NCBI RefSeq assembly: GCF_050908995.1
Contig: NC_135119.1
Coordinates: forward strand, 13,516,001 to 13,580,000
Direction of reading: 5' to 3'
DNA from: Andrena cerasifolii
Taxonomy: Eukaryota > Arthropoda > Insecta > Hymenoptera > Andrenidae
Length of the DNA stretch: 64,000 nt
The notes beneath the pieces were generated by a model that saw only the letters and a list, made by a program, of their open reading frames with translations, was not told the DNA's origin and ran no database searches. The translations under genes and the position numbers were made by a program. Numbering within the stretch: the first letter of the stretch is position 1; every line of letters begins with the position of its first letter. Positions 36,101 through 48,756 of this stretch are shown here, piece after piece.

Positions 36101-37813
36101 CATAGAAAGTCATTTATATGTGGCTGGTCGAAGCGGAATTTCTTACCCCTTTATGGGGCTAGTTGTTATTGCATTGGGGTAAGTTGTTACTCAGATATAA
36201 GAGTTGCCTTTTAATGAAATGTTTCATTTTCTAATAAAACAAAACAGAATTTTGTTAATAATGTTTATTTCTGTAGGTTCGGATCAACAAAAATGTATTA
36301 TAAGGTTGCCGTCTCACCGGGCCTTGAATGCGTGCGTACGCTCGCACAAGTTAAGAAAAACGTGTACATATACGCGATGTAGGGTGCGCAAAGTGCTAAT
36401 AAACAATGTCATCTTGCAATTTATAGCTTGCACGGGCTTTGAAGAAATACCATTTCTGAACGCCATAGTGTCTTGATCCACGAAATGGATTTTCGGAGAG
36501 AAATCCGCGTGAGTCGTTGACCAACCGAGCCAAAGCATACCGTAACAAAAGCCTAACCTCTTATGTCAAACTCTCTCTCTAAACAAGTCACACGTATACA
36601 AGTACGCACACACCTTTCAGCATTCCAACACATTTCAGAGTAGTTGCTGAGTTGGACGCTGTTCATGAACAGAGGTCGCTAAATTCAGTCCTCAAATTAT
36701 GGGTCGGTAACACAGATTTGGTGGCGACACGAAGTCCCATAAGGTGATAGGTCTATTCTATACCTCGTCTATGGTGGTAGGAAGGACATAGTTGCCGATA
36801 CGTATGGAGGGTCGCATCGCGCTGTTTCTGTATTTCCCCTATTACTGTTTTGTCGTCAGGGAGGCTTGAATTAATCATGGCGAAGCGGTTGGAGAACAGA
36901 GATGGGCAAAGATAATATATCTGGATAAACTCCTGGGATTTTGTTCAAATTGAAATATGTTAGAGTCCATGTGAAAATAAGGAGGATTTAAATAATCATT
37001 TTGCCAAATTCGAAAGGTAATTTTCAAAGAATCGATGAAAGTTGCGTACTTTGAGGGTCTGTATTTATGAAACAATTTTGAACGTGGCAAAATGCGACAA
37101 CTTCAACCCCGCTTATTTTCACATGCACTATTTCCATGCTTTTTCCTTGAAACTGAGTTAAATATTTTATGCAGTAGAACTTCATTTCGTAATCAGAATA
37201 TTCTGCGATTCGAACATTGTATTATCTAAACAGACATTACCTTTGTAATATTCCTCCTTTTATAAAAATATCGTTTATAGTTGACATAACTAACTGTGAT
37301 CATAGATCATAACAAATTAATACCTATAAACTAGCAGTGTGAGAGCTCAATATAATAATGGCGTTAAAAGAGTGTAGCTTTAACCATTCAAAAATAAACA
37401 CCAAATAAATAAGAAGGATTTCAGATTCATAAGGGTGCTGTAAAATAAGAAAAAATATACAACATCAAAGAAAACGATTCTTGGCATTGAAACCATTTTT
37501 ATTATTAAAGTATGTCGTAGTACGCTTCACATAAAACGAATAAATTTCTGTCAGCAACCATATTTCATGGAAAAGGCTTCAAAGAATTACATTACACCTT
37601 TTTACAATGTTTAAAGAATTTCTATACAATGGTGAATTTTTCTTAATTAGAATAAAAAATGGTGAACTCCATTTTCGTTGCACTGTGCATAGATGCACAG
37701 CAGACATTGCAAAACACAATGGTAAGGTTCTATTAAACATAGAAGTACAAAGGTTGTTTTAAAAGTAGCGAGTATTTTCAATTCATTGTTATGTATAATT
37801 TAAATTGTTATTG
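36101..37813. other. Intergenic, no gene recognised
   Basis: AT-rich sequence with no splice-linked exon. A small repeated phrase GGGGTAAGTTGTTA / GGGGCTAGTTGTTA is near 36155-36195. Confidence 0.35.
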
Positions 37814-38051
37814 CAGTAATCGCCCGTTATGAGTCCGTCGAACGGGACTGGCGGCGGACTCATAGCGGGTAGCGGACTCATAGTGGGTTGCGGACATGAT
37901 TCCGTGCGGCCAGTGGCTGCGTCGACCCTCTCGTTCCCTCTCGCTCGTTGTCCGGTTCTCTCACTCTCGTCCGCAGGCTTCCAAGGAATGGTGGGGATAG
38001 TCGCCGGACTCTCAACGGGCGGAAAAACGAACTCATAACGAGCGATTACTG
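37814..38051. mobile_element. MITE with CAGTAATCGC ends, 238 bp
   Basis: The left end is CAGTAATCGCCCGTTATGAG and the right end the near complement CTCATAACGAGCGATTACTG. TA follows on the right; the left flank is TG, perhaps a changed TA. Inside, CGGACTCATAGCGGGT-like phrases repeat. It lies 485 bp beyond the FMO stop codon. Confidence 0.75.
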
Positions 38052-38535
38052 TAGTCGATTACCTCGATCGGCAATCAATTTCTACGCGCGTCGTTTCGGT
38101 TTCAACCGCAGCAATTAACATTACAAAGCAATTCACCCGCTCCTTATAGCGTTTCCTTTAACTAATAACCGTGCAAGCGATACAAAACTGTGTCGACTCC
38201 ACTTATTAACTCATAATCACTTGCAAACTGTGCTAGCTGCACTCGGCTTTGTAACACGGCACGTTTAATATGTCAGTTCTATCTCGACACACATACATAC
38301 GCTTCACGAGAAGAGCCAGCTGGAGAATTTTGTCTGTTTGCAATTTTCGAAAATCTCGAAAAATAAGTGCATCGGTATCAACTCCAACGAATGTAGGACG
38401 AGATTCTTGCGGTAATAGAGCGGAGGGTGCAAGCCGTCACTGAACGTGCAACAATTGTGATCGTTTGAGCATCTTTCGAACCCAGGCATCCATTTTGAAA
38501 CAATAAATTTTCCAGTTATTCCTCACTTTCAGGCT

Positions 38536-38768
38536 CTAACGAGGCTTACAGCAGCGTACTACGAAATTCTCATTGTCGAGTATGCGATACTGGTGGTTCT
38601 TGTAAGTAGTGAAGTCCAATTCCCGCATTTGATTGGCGTGGTTGTAGATTTTCTTGATCACTGGCGGGAACCTGGCGATGTTCGCAGCGTCAGCAATCTC
38701 ATCGTAATATGCCCACTGTCTCTCCTTTAGTTTGCTGATATGCCTAAGCTGAGAATCGAGAAAATCAC
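38536..38768 (-). CDS. FMO exon 6 and stop
   Basis: It begins GT-GAT (acceptor AACCAG) and ends with TAG at 38536-38538. It holds ERQWAYYDEIA, then a PPVIKKIY segment and YKNHQYRILDNENF, as at the C-terminus of insect FMOs. A competing acceptor 11 nt upstream (CTTCAG|TGAACC) does not fit the donor phase of exon 5. Confidence 0.88.
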
Positions 38769-41700
38769 CTGGTTCACTGAAGTGTCAAATATTTGCGCGA
38801 TATAAGTATGTACCTACTGACAAAAAGCACAAAAGAACTGGATTTAATTACCACAATAGATTGCACGATAATTACTTTAATTCAACTAATATTAGCCTAA
38901 TTTAACTTTACTTTAATTAACCTAATTTAAGGACGTTCCCTACGCTATATTAATACAAAATTTTGTTTATTATTAAGAGTTATTCTTGATAAAATTAGTA
39001 AGAATCTTCTAAACGTGCTAGTGAAATTGTTTCTTACCAATTTTCAAAAATATTTGCAAGATGATATTTTTCTAGCATCACTAATGTTTCTAAAATCTAA
39101 ATAATGCTCCTTATTGAATTATATCGAAGGATTTCGGATTACCATTCGGAAATTTAAAAAGAACCAAATAAGTAGATAAGTAGAGCCATGCTAAAAGCTA
39201 AATTAAGTCTTGGAGAACATTGATCTGTTTTCATATTCACTAAACTCCTTGCGCACACAGCTACTGAATCGTTTATCGGATTTAAGTAGAGTGAGATAAA
39301 CTGTCTGACTCGTGTTTATAGAATTGTTATATTATATATAGGCATTGTGTTCCAATGGGTTCATCCCGTTTATGTCAATAATAATACTAATAAATGAGGA
39401 ATATTCTATCTGACTAAAAACGGCAATTGTAAAGAAAGGGACAGAAAAGCAAAGACTATTCGCGATTTGGATTCATTTTATAAAACAATATAATAGGCTA
39501 AAATAAACGTATCAAGTAGGTACCTATACAACAGAAAACTAAAAGCAAGGGAAAAAGACATTTCTTTCATGTTTGCTTTCTTTTTGTAAATACAGTTACA
39601 TGTTATCATAGCGGGAAAACCAAACAGAAAGATAAAATTAAATCAAGGAACTAACACATAAAAAATAAATAAAAATACAAATTTATGTGACAGGCACTTC
39701 CTACGATTGTGAACAGTTCTTACGTGTAATTCTAAAGAAGATGTGATAAAATGACCATAAATAAAATATGTACCAGAATACCCTGATCAAGCAGAGCTCT
39801 CTTTTCTGCTTCGTATTCCTCGCGGATTTTCTCGGACGAAGGCAGCCGAATACGGCCTTCCAGAACACCTAGAATGTACTGTGCCTGTAGGTGAAACATC
39901 GGGAACGGAATTACGATTCCTGGTAGTCCCATGACAAATAAACTGGGATAATCCATGTGTATCAGATGCTTGTAAATCGGCTCGACATGGTTCTCATTTG
40001 TGCGCATCTCAACTTTACTCGACAGAAAGGGATACGTAAACTTATAGCCTGAAAACAGAGTAGTTCATCGAAATTGCAATATTAGTAGTAATCTGATCAG
40101 GAAAGTCAGGGTCCTACCAAGGGACAAAACAATCTAGCTTATCAAATTCAACCAATTTAATTGAGAAAAAGGACCAACAAAATTAAAAACAGTGTTCTAT
40201 TTTCTGTACAATAAGTGTGCAGTATCGAAACATAATTTCAACATCTGGATTCATAGAAATTCGAAATTGGGGGAAAGGCGAGAAAAGTGTTTACCACTTT
40301 TGAGTGACTCACGCTTCAGAGAAATGCCCCTTCAAGTTGGTCAGACCTTTCCGAGTAGGTACTAATGAAAATTTCTAGTTCCGTATCATCTATCGAATCA
40401 TCATGAAAGTACCTACTTCCAATGGATATTATAATGGTATTTTTGGTTTTGTTTCGGGCCTGAAGATAATTCGACAGGGCCCTGACAATGTTCATTTACT
40501 AGTGAATAATTAACTTGGAATACCTCATCACTTATATGTACGTAGGAGATCAAGTCTTTTTACCGGTGCAATATATGAAGTTGTCTACTTCGGCCTTGGA
40601 ACCGTCGCGGAAGATGAAAATGTTTCCTTGAATGGATTGGATCCCAGGTCTCTGTTCGACGTTCTGCGACATTTTGGAATCGACTGGTTCCGGTAGATTG
40701 TGACTTAAATATACCTGCATCGTCAAACAGCAAATGCCAACAGTTCTATTAAAATAATAAACTAAAAAATTATTTAAAAAAAAAAACAAAATTCATTTAT
40801 AGACCCCAGTTTCGTGAAAATGAGCAAAACATGCAATCTTTGGCGGCCTGTATTTTTTAAACAAATTCGAAGCCAGCAAAGTGATGACTTAAACCCCCCT
40901 TAATTTCACACATCGATCGCAAAAAGTAATCCATCTGGCCTGGAATGATCCATGTGTAAAAACGAGACTAATTTAAATAACTGATCATTGAAACAATTAA
41001 AAATTAGTAAAAATATATTATACTAGCATAATATGCCCGCGCTTCGTTGCGGGCCTAAGAGATATTAACGACTCCATGAAAACACATTTCACCCCTTTCC
41101 ACCACCCTCCCCCCAGGGGTTGATTAGGGTAAAATCCTGAAATTGGTTTTTAGGCATTTGTGTGGGCGTTTGATGAAACGCAATCTGAGATGAAACGCAA
41201 AAATTCAAGCTCGGAGTAAATTGCAACAAGCTACTAGTTACTCGGCTCTATATGGTGATAAAGCGAGCTATTTGCTGACACACCAGAAAAAGATGCTCTA
41301 GACGCACAAGAGAACAATCGAGAATCCAAAAAGTATAAAGAAAAGTATAAAGACAAAAGTAAAGAAAACGAAAAAGAAGATTTTGATAGGATCAGATGAA
41401 TAAGCAATTATTGTTTAACTCATGTATATCATATGTTTAATAATGATATGTGTTTTCATTTATATTTTTTAGAAATTTAATGACAGATGCAGAAAACCAT
41501 TCCCTACGATGTGTCGGGAGCAGATTTTCGAGATAAATTCCTTAAAAAAAGATAAAAAATATTTTTCACACAAGAAATCGAGAAAATCGTATTTTCCAAC
41601 ATAAAAATTGTATTTCTTTTTTCGAAAATCTGCTCCCGACACATCGTAGGGAATGGTTCTCCCCATCTGTCATTAACTTTTCATCCAAATCGTTGGAGCC

Positions 41701-44700
41701 GTTTTCGAGATTTTACGTTCACCATCAAACGGTGCACTGGGTACACGCCTTTACGTTTTTACTCACAACTTTTACGTACATAGAGATGTTTAGACGTTTC
41801 TTTTTTTATGTTAAAGCTCACAGAGTAACGATTAAAACTATAAAAAAAACCTTCTCTCTACTGTTATATTTATCACTTTACAATTTGCGTTTGAAAAAAG
41901 GCCCTTTTTAAGGCTTACGAGGGTAACCTACCCCCTTAAGGGTTCGAAGTTTTGGGGATAGGTTGTACTAATGAAAGAATTGCTACATCCATTGAATTTG
42001 ATCTGTCACTGCAGCTTATTCCGATTTTCGTTTTCGCGCGTGGGCGGCATGTATCAAGAGCCTAGAAACGCAACAGTTTGCACCCGATTTCCCGCAGGCT
42101 TTTGAGTGGCGCACACATCGTGCATTAAGTACGTGCGAAATTTGAACGAAACTGGTGATTCGAATCTCATGCAGAGCCCTTATGAATAATAGCGTTCCGC
42201 ATACCTTTTCCGCGTACTGTGAGACCTCTATGGCGATATCGATGCCGGACCAAGACGCGCCGAGGATGCACACTTTCTTTCTAGCGTACAACGAGGGTAT
42301 CCTGTACTGATGACTGTGTATGCGCCCCCCAGGAAAACTTTCAATGCCTGGAATGTACGGAACATGGCCTACTGTGTAATGACCATTACAGAGGACCACA
42401 GCGTCGAATGTTTTCGTGGTTTCCACTTTAGTGTTCAAGTCCTCGTACGTGACCATCCAGATTGTCTGTCCATTTCGCAGAGTCTCTGGTTCCACGTGCT
42501 TCACCAGAGTGTTTAGCTGAAAATCGAATGCGAAAGGTGGGACCGTGCAGAAGAAAGACTGCTCGTCGTAACAATGGACGGCCATAAACGCTGTATGGTG
42601 GTACCGTTTTGTATCACAAGAACGTAGACGCGATATCTGCGACACTTGATACCTATTGCGTCGGAGCTTGTATTTATGTAAACATAGGAAGCCTCCTCTG
42701 ATACGCAATGGCCCGAGGTCTCTTATAATTAGTATCCTCTCTGCCATTGAAGAGTGGACACTTCAAGAGGATAATGATCCGAAATACCGAGCCCGCTTTT
42801 GCAAGGAATGGAAAACGAGTAACGGTGTCAACCAGGGATTGAAAAGGTTCCGAAAGTAACTGTTTCAAACTGTTATAGGTATATCGATTCTTACTGAAAC
42901 AGTAGAGAAAACCGAAATCGTGTTAAAACCGTTTTTGGAACAACGGTTCTGACCTAATATCGGGTTCGGTTACGGTTCTAGTACCGGTTCTATATTGGTT
43001 CTATATCGGTTCTATTTCAGTTCTATACCGGCTGCGGTTAGAGTTAAAACTTTTTTTAAAAAAAGGAAAAAAACGACTTCAAGGGTGGGCTAAAAAGAAT
43101 AAAATATTTTTTTTAAGTCGGTACCGAAATAGAAACAAAATTAAATCGGCTGGACGCGTGACGCGCCACTCAATTTTTGCGCCCTCTAATTACCGGGCGT
43201 TAGGGTGGTAATGGGCTATAATTGATAAAGGTTTAGAAATTGATTTAATTTTGTTTCTATTTTGGCACCGACTTAAAAGAAATTATTTTATTCTTCTTAG
43301 CGCACCTTTGAAGTCGGTTTTTTACTTTTTTAAAGAGTTTATATTTTTTTAATTTTATTAGAAAACATATATTATGGTACCAATTGGAGAACATACTCTA
43401 TATAAAAACGAAAGAATCATTCAAATAGGTTCACGCGTCACAAAGTTATGCGCGAACATACATTAAAACTGGAATTCTAGATAACTCTAGAGTATCTAGA
43501 TAATATTAAAAAAAATTAACATAGCACCAGCGGTTCTTCATACGCTTTCAAATAAAAAAAGAATCATCGAAATCGGTGCACCTACGCGAAAGATATGCGT
43601 GAACATACATACATAATGAAATATACGTGACGAATTGAGTAACCTCCTCCTTTTGAAGTCGGTTAAAAAATAGTATTCGCTCTAATATCGGGTCTATTTC
43701 GATTCTACACATTCGGGACACCCTATCCTACACGTTTGATATGTTGCTCTGCACGGTGTACGTACACCAAACACGTGTAAAAGTAATAATGATAATGCGA
43801 CTTTATTAAATTACATAAATAATACAATGTAACGTGTAAGAAAAAAGAACCAAAAAATGAAGGTTTTAACAAAGGCAGAGACAGTGGTGAAAAGGGCGTG
43901 GTTCTGGGAAAATTATCCCCGTAAAATTCGAAAGATAAGTTAATATGGTGCTTCGAACTTCGCCCCCTTCAATTATTCTTTAAAGAAGATGACAGAAAAT
44001 ATGTATGTTTGGAAGGTAACATGTTAGAAAGCGTGAAGTTTTCAAGCTAAGTAGTGAGTTAACCCTCGAACGTACAATATTGATTTATATACCTTTTACT
44101 CGTTAACATGCATTTTTTAAGAAACGAATATATTATATTAGATAAGGTTTGACATTTACCTTTATATGGGGATACAAATTGAAATGTTTTGTGTAGTCGC
44201 AGAGGTAGTTTCGAATTACACTGTGATGAACAAATGACGGGCCATCGTCATGTTTCAGTGGAAAGTCAGGTATTTGCATAATTTCTCGGGGAAGGTTGGT
44301 TCTGTAATGCGACAGATGGAATTAGTCACCTTTTGAAAATATTTTACCGTTCTAACGTCGCGTCTGGGGTATCAGAGGACATTATATCAGAGTAACGCCT
44401 AGAAATTGTTTTGGGCCGAAAATTCGATAAATAATTAATCGGCAATGCAAAAACATGAAGCTACAATACTAAGTAAAAAATTCCCAATGATTGTGCAGTG
44501 TGTTATAAAAATTCTCTCGTTGCGTATCCTTGCCTTGCAATTAACGAAAAAGACAGGCAACAAAATAGCTCGGTCTTTGAAGTATGCATTTTTATTGTTC
44601 TAAAATGCAAGCTGCTGCAGAGATAATTACTGCTTTAGTAAAAACAGGATATATTACATATATTACACAGAACTTTTTATAATTCATAGATATACTTTTT

Positions 44701-47646
44701 GTACTAGTAAGTTTGTGAACCGTCTAATTAATATACTCGCAGTAAATAAAACGTGCAAGCTTCGCAACAATCGCAACACAGCAATGCTTTCCTCAATCTT
44801 TTGCAATATATCAAACGGAGAACTGTATGTCATGGTAAAATTCTATGTTACGATCGACACTTCAAGAAAAAGTACTAAATAAAAAATTATTTAAATAACG
44901 GATCGGATAAAAGTTACTTTAACTATAGATTATTAGACGAATAATGTTAATTTTTTAAATTCGACGAGAATTTATTCAATGAATAAAGTTAACCCGGATT
45001 CACTTTATCCAACACATGACGAGTCATTGTTTTAACTGTTAGGTATTCGTTATTCGAAAATTTTTATTTAAATGTGGGGAAAATTTTTTAAATAAATCAT
45101 CTTTGCCTAAAAGTGTCAATCATTTCCTCACAGGTAACACTTCGCAAGCTCTGCTGCCATTTCACAAAAATATGCTGGGTGTCTTGTGAAATGTTTGGTA
45201 TCAGAACACTACCAGTTCTCTTGGAAAACAGCACTGGGTTTCGACAACTTCCTATTTGTCGCCTAGTACAACGATTTATCGGCTGATTTATTAGCGAAAC
45301 ATCGAAATCTTTTATACCCCGGTACTGATTACCAAAGCAATTGTCTCGTGACTATGTCAAGGAGCGTATCGCGTGTCAGCAGAGTTTATCGCGCCAGACT
45401 AGATCGACTAGAACACAATCACCAATTATCGTTACGGAACGAATGACGTGAAATCACACACGACCAAATCGATTTGCCCCTCTGTTTATGTAGGAATAGC
45501 GAAATCATGAATAATTGCGTTATGAAAGGTGTCTGCTAGCGTGAGAAGTTTATTACGAAACGATGCTTTTTAAATGTTAAATAAATAATATAACACTAAC
45601 GACTGAAATACGATAATTCCTGCATGGTAATCAAAATAGAAAACATAAGACTGTTATGCTTTTAAGCGGCTAAAGATTATACTGGGGACACGAGAACTTT
45701 TTTAAATTAGCTTGCACAGAAATAGAGTTGATACGTCCGGATAAATTCGCTGAATAAGGGAATAAGAACATCGCAAGGTATAATAATAGTCCGTGTTGTT
45801 TTTGACTCGTTTCAATGATTTGCTTAAATTTCTTTAAGAGGGTAGGTTACCCTTTATAGCCCTGAAACAAGCCCTTTTTTCAAACGCAAATTGTAAAGTT
45901 ATAAATAAGCTCATAGAATAACGGTTAAAACTAGTAAAAAAAACGGTCTCTCTACTTTTATTTATCACTTTACAATTTGCGTTTGAAAGAGAGGCCTGTT
46001 TTAGGGTTATCGAGGGTAACCTACCCCCTTAAGCAATTCCTGTTTTTATGTGCATTAAATTTACACTTGCAAGTTTTAATATTATGTAATCGTTCATCCC
46101 TAGTTGTACATGAATTTTAATGCTTTGTCACAGCGAAATAATCAACTAATCATTTAAAAATATATCGCAAAGATTTGACAGAGCTGCGAGCAAGTTGTTA
46201 TCGCGAGAAAATAAATTGAATCAAAAGAAAATCAACCTAACCCAGACCTGACTCACACCTCTCAAGGTGATTGATAATGTCCTATATATCTGTCATATCG
46301 TTTGTCTACCACGCCCCTCTCTCCTTTGTTTCATTACACAACCTGAAGACTCACAATCCAGATAGGATTTTCGATCTGTTTTACTGTAATCCTAGATGTC
46401 ATTCTACGAAATTAAAATAAAATTGAAAGGGAATTCTTTTGTTTTTTTTTGCGATTTTACAACGTACTTCTACTGAACAAAAATGAAAGGACCATTATGT
46501 TAGACCAAGAACCATTTACCATTCCATACGAAATAGAAATATGTTTCCTGAATCTTGCACCAGATGGTTTGTAACTGCAAAAATAATCACGTTTGCTTTT
46601 TCAATTTTTTTAATTCCTGTGAAGCACTTTGCACGAACTGCAGCAACTGTTTAGTACCAGCACTGAACATGACCCTATTAAACAATATAATGTCAAGATA
46701 TTGATTAAAGATCAACTCGTTATCCTGATATTAGTTCCATCAACGAAGAACGTTATCACACAGTATTTATATTACATCTTTATAGTGAACATTTATTTTA
46801 TGTCCAGACGAACTTTTACTTTTCCACCAAAAAATTCCTAAAAAAAGCTCTATTTTTCGCGTCTGCGAATGAAAATACCTCCTTAATAGTTTGAGTTATA
46901 ATCAAGGGAGAACATTCACGTGCGCATCAATTACTAGTAGTTTTTTAGATAAAATTTTGAAAATATGTATGTTTGCATGGACTTTTACGCTGCCCCATGC
47001 TTTTGGGGGTGCCCTCTTTTAAACGAATGATTTTTCATCAAAATTCACGAGTTATAACAGAAAATCGGAAGATAACCGGATTTTCAGGGGTCAATTACAC
47101 CCCCTTAGAGTGAATTTGGGCAGCAAACAAAAATTGCGTTGCAATCAGGGGGAAAGCCCCTACATATTCACGAAGTTTAAAAATTTTTTGAATTTCTGGG
47201 TTCGGGATGTTCCCTTGTTAGCCAATTTCTTGCCTGGTAAATAGTGAGTGCATGCTAAAATGGGAGAGTTTCGCTGTTTTTATCATTACCAGCAACACGA
47301 TAGGCTACAAAAAAGAGAAAAGAATTTCACCGTGACTCTAGGTTCCTGCGTACAGTAAACCACGGTTCAGTAATTATTGCATTAGAAGACTGATTCGTGA
47401 AATAATTGCCACTTAACAAATTACGTGCTACACTCACTTTAGGTTCTTGTACATGCTACTGTGAACTGGTAATCCATGCTTATCGACGTCGATTTCATCG
47501 GTGTAGACCCATGTCCCACCAATCTGATCGGTTTGCTCGAACAGAGTCAGCTTATAAGTGTCCAATCTCGAGGCTGTGTGCCGTGCAACCACCAATCCAG
47601 CTACACCACCACCGACTATGGCAATTCTGGTTTTGCTACTCGGCAT
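38536..47646 (-). CDS. Flavin-containing monooxygenase (FMO, senecionine N-oxygenase-like), complete, six exons
   Basis: FMOs use FAD, NADPH and O2 to oxygenate soft nucleophiles (N or S), usually on the ER or in the cytosol; in insects they serve detoxification of xenobiotics such as alkaloids. Exons: 47438-47646, 44160-44301, 42205-42516, 40564-40714, 39782-40048 and 38536-38768. Together they are 1314 nt, 437 aa plus TAG, a usual length for the insect family. All junctions are GT-AG and in phase. Motifs: FAD site GxGxxG at residues 12-17 (VGGGVAG), GGTW at 43-46, the FMO signature FxGxxxHxxxY at 178-188, NADPH site GASWSG at 203-208, and CTGYxF near 270. The start is the first ATG before the FAD fold. 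There is no obvious C-terminal membrane anchor, as in many insect FMOs. All key motifs are intact, so the gene looks functional. A minus-strand ATTAAA complement at 38264-38269 may be a poly(A) signal. Introns carry several transposon copies. Confidence 0.93.
39782..40048 (-). CDS. FMO exon 5
   Basis: The acceptor is GTTTTCAG|GC. The exon completes Gly of CTGYKFTYPFL and continues through the FVMGLPG and HLQAQYILGVLEG segments typical of the family. The donor CAGG|GTATTC keeps phase with the exon 6 acceptor at 38768. An alternative donor four codons later (CTG|GTACAT) would break the frame. Confidence 0.88.
40564..40714 (-). CDS. FMO exon 4
   Basis: The acceptor is CGATGCAG|GTATAT and the donor ACCG|GTAAAA. 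It has 50 codons plus one base, continuing AEK-VYLSHN and ending in VDNFIYCTG, the conserved strand before the second substrate-domain segment. Confidence 0.92.
41016..41110. repeat. Dispersed-repeat-like segment with GCCCGCGCTTCGTTGCGGGC hairpin
   Basis: TATACTAGCATAATATGCCC leads into a GC hairpin in an AT-rich intron. Similar ACTAG...GCCCGCG-type segments are common in insect dispersed repeats, but I cannot assign the class. Confidence 0.4.
41475..41939. mobile_element. Partial copy of the GGGGGTAGGTTACC TTAA family
   Basis: The right end is GAGGGTAACCTACCCCCTTA(A). The interior matches the 34477 element in reverse orientation (CACCATCAAACGGTGCA). The left part (41478-41673) is itself a foldback with CCATTCCCTACG and TGTCGGGAGCAGATTTTCGA arms. 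The left terminus was not found. It lies in FMO intron 3. Confidence 0.6.
42205..42516 (-). CDS. FMO exon 3: FMO signature and NADPH-binding site
   Basis: The acceptor is GATTTTCAG|CTAAAC and the donor GAAAAG|GTATGC. It has 104 codons in phase 0. It contains VVLCNGHY, the signature F178-x-G180-x3-H184-x3-Y188, and the second Rossmann motif GASWSG (203-208) followed by DIAIEVS. Confidence 0.94.
42712..42826 (+). pseudogene. Tc1-type transposase fragment
   Basis: EEWTLQEDNDPKYRARFCKEW matches the region around the second catalytic Asp of Tc1 transposases (QQDNDPKH). The fragment ends abruptly at CAACCAGGGATTG, where another repeat seems to start. It lies in FMO intron 2, opposite to the gene. 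Confidence 0.75.
42830..43740. repeat. CGGTTCTAT-repeat element with inserted ACCGACTTC repeat
   Basis: From CAGGGATTGAAAAGGTTCCG on, GGTTCTATA(T/C)CGGTTC units recur to about 43040. A second block, 43071-43672, starts and ends with ACGACTTCAA / GAAGTCGGTT. It contains an inverted pair (43071-43321) with AATCAATTTC/TTTTGTTTCTAT arms. After it GGGTCTATTTCGATTCTA resumes, so the second block looks inserted in the first. Confidence 0.5.
44160..44301 (-). CDS. FMO exon 2 (short, 142 nt)
   Basis: The acceptor is GCATTACAG|A and the donor ATAAAG|GTAAAT. It reads (K)TNLPREIMQIPDFPL and on to YPHIK. TNLP-E-M-x-PDFP is the conserved segment after YKNL in insect FMOs. Phase matches exon 1 (two bases) and exon 3 (phase 0). 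It has no in-frame start and is short, so a simple ORF scan misses it. Confidence 0.92.
45834..46032. mobile_element. Short member of the GGGGGTAGGTTACC TTAA family, 199 bp
   Basis: It starts TTAAGAGGGTAGGTTACCCT and ends AGGGTAACCTACCCCCTTAA, with TTTCAAACGCAAATTGTAAA inverted inside. It is an internally deleted relative of the 34477 element. It lies in FMO intron 1. Confidence 0.8.
47438..47646 (-). CDS. FMO exon 1: start and FAD-binding Rossmann motif
   Basis: ATG is at 47646-47644. The exon has 69 codons plus two bases, with donor CTAAA|GTGAGT. It encodes the beta-alpha-beta start with G12-x-G14-x-x-G17, the acidic residue E37 at the end of the second strand, and GGTW. The split Lys codon (AA|A) is completed by exon 2. 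Confidence 0.93.
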
Positions 47647-48756
47647 GTTATCTACGGGGAATGCCTTGAGATCTATCGAAAGGAAAGCTATCGATGTGTA
47701 CCTTGCCTCTATGATCGGCTGAAATTTTCGACTGATTCGCCTCCACTTAGCGAGGCGCGGCGTTCACATCGATATCGCGAGCACAATGGAACAGAATTAT
47801 TATAATCTCTATCTTCGCATGCACTTTAGAATCCCCAGTTAATATTATGCATTTCTACGCCATCGTTCCACCAAGTGCAAGCACTTTCTCGTTTAAATCC
47901 TCACATTCGATCCCCGCTTTCGTTTAAGCCTATGAACCTTGCCATTTTCTGTTGGCAGGCCTATCTTTTTAAAAGGTTGACACGCTAAAAGGGGTGTAAA
48001 AAATGAGTTTTGAAAGCAGACGCGAAGATAACGCGACGGAAGGTCTCATTCCGCAACATTATATCTGCGGAATTTTTTGTTTCAAGCTGTTTCTGAATCG
48101 GAGTTGTAGCTGCCTCTGCCTTACGCTCACGTTCGTACGTATCGCCTCGATAAGTTTCTTTGTTAACGTTTCGTTTCAATATATTTCATGAATGATACAG
48201 GCGGGTTCCACCGGGAAATGCTCACTCGATAGCACGCAGTGTGTGCGGGAAGCATACACAGCCACTATCACGCATAGCGCTGACTTTCTAATCAGTTTAC
48301 GATGCTGCTGCTAGACGCGTACCCAAGAAAAAAGCCATTAATGTGCGAAATATACCGAAGTGAAAGATTATCGGTTCAATTGGCGTCGGCGTGTTTTCAC
48401 GCCCGGGGATTTGCAATCCGTGCACAGGTTTCGAGATACCTTCGCGTCGATATGTTCTGGAAAGCATCGGAAGCATTGTAGAAAGTAATGTTCACTTCGA
48501 GAACAGACCAATCAAGGAGTGCTCGCTTTTTACGCTCCGCACAAAGCTCTCCTGGCGGGAAAAGACGCGTTTCACAAAACGGTGCGCCACGCAAAGTGTC
48601 GAGGACAGAAATTTCTTTGGACAGCTATGAATCGAACCACAATTCCAAATTGTTTCAAATCACGTGAAAAACTGCTTGCACTTAATTGAAACGAAAGGCG
48701 TTAGAAGATAGCACGTTTGCTCCTGATTACAGAAATCTACTTAAGAGAATAGACAC
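47647..48756. other. Upstream region of the FMO gene
   Basis: The 5' untranslated region and promoter of the FMO should be here, but I see no clear TATA box or start motif in fixed position. Moderately CpG-rich. Small open frames have no domain. Confidence 0.3.

Noticed and set aside
42016..42747. 243-codon open frame read as one FMO exon
   Set aside because: Only 42205-42516 is FMO. The frame continues through both splice sites (TTTTCAG and AAG|GTATGC) into intron sequence.
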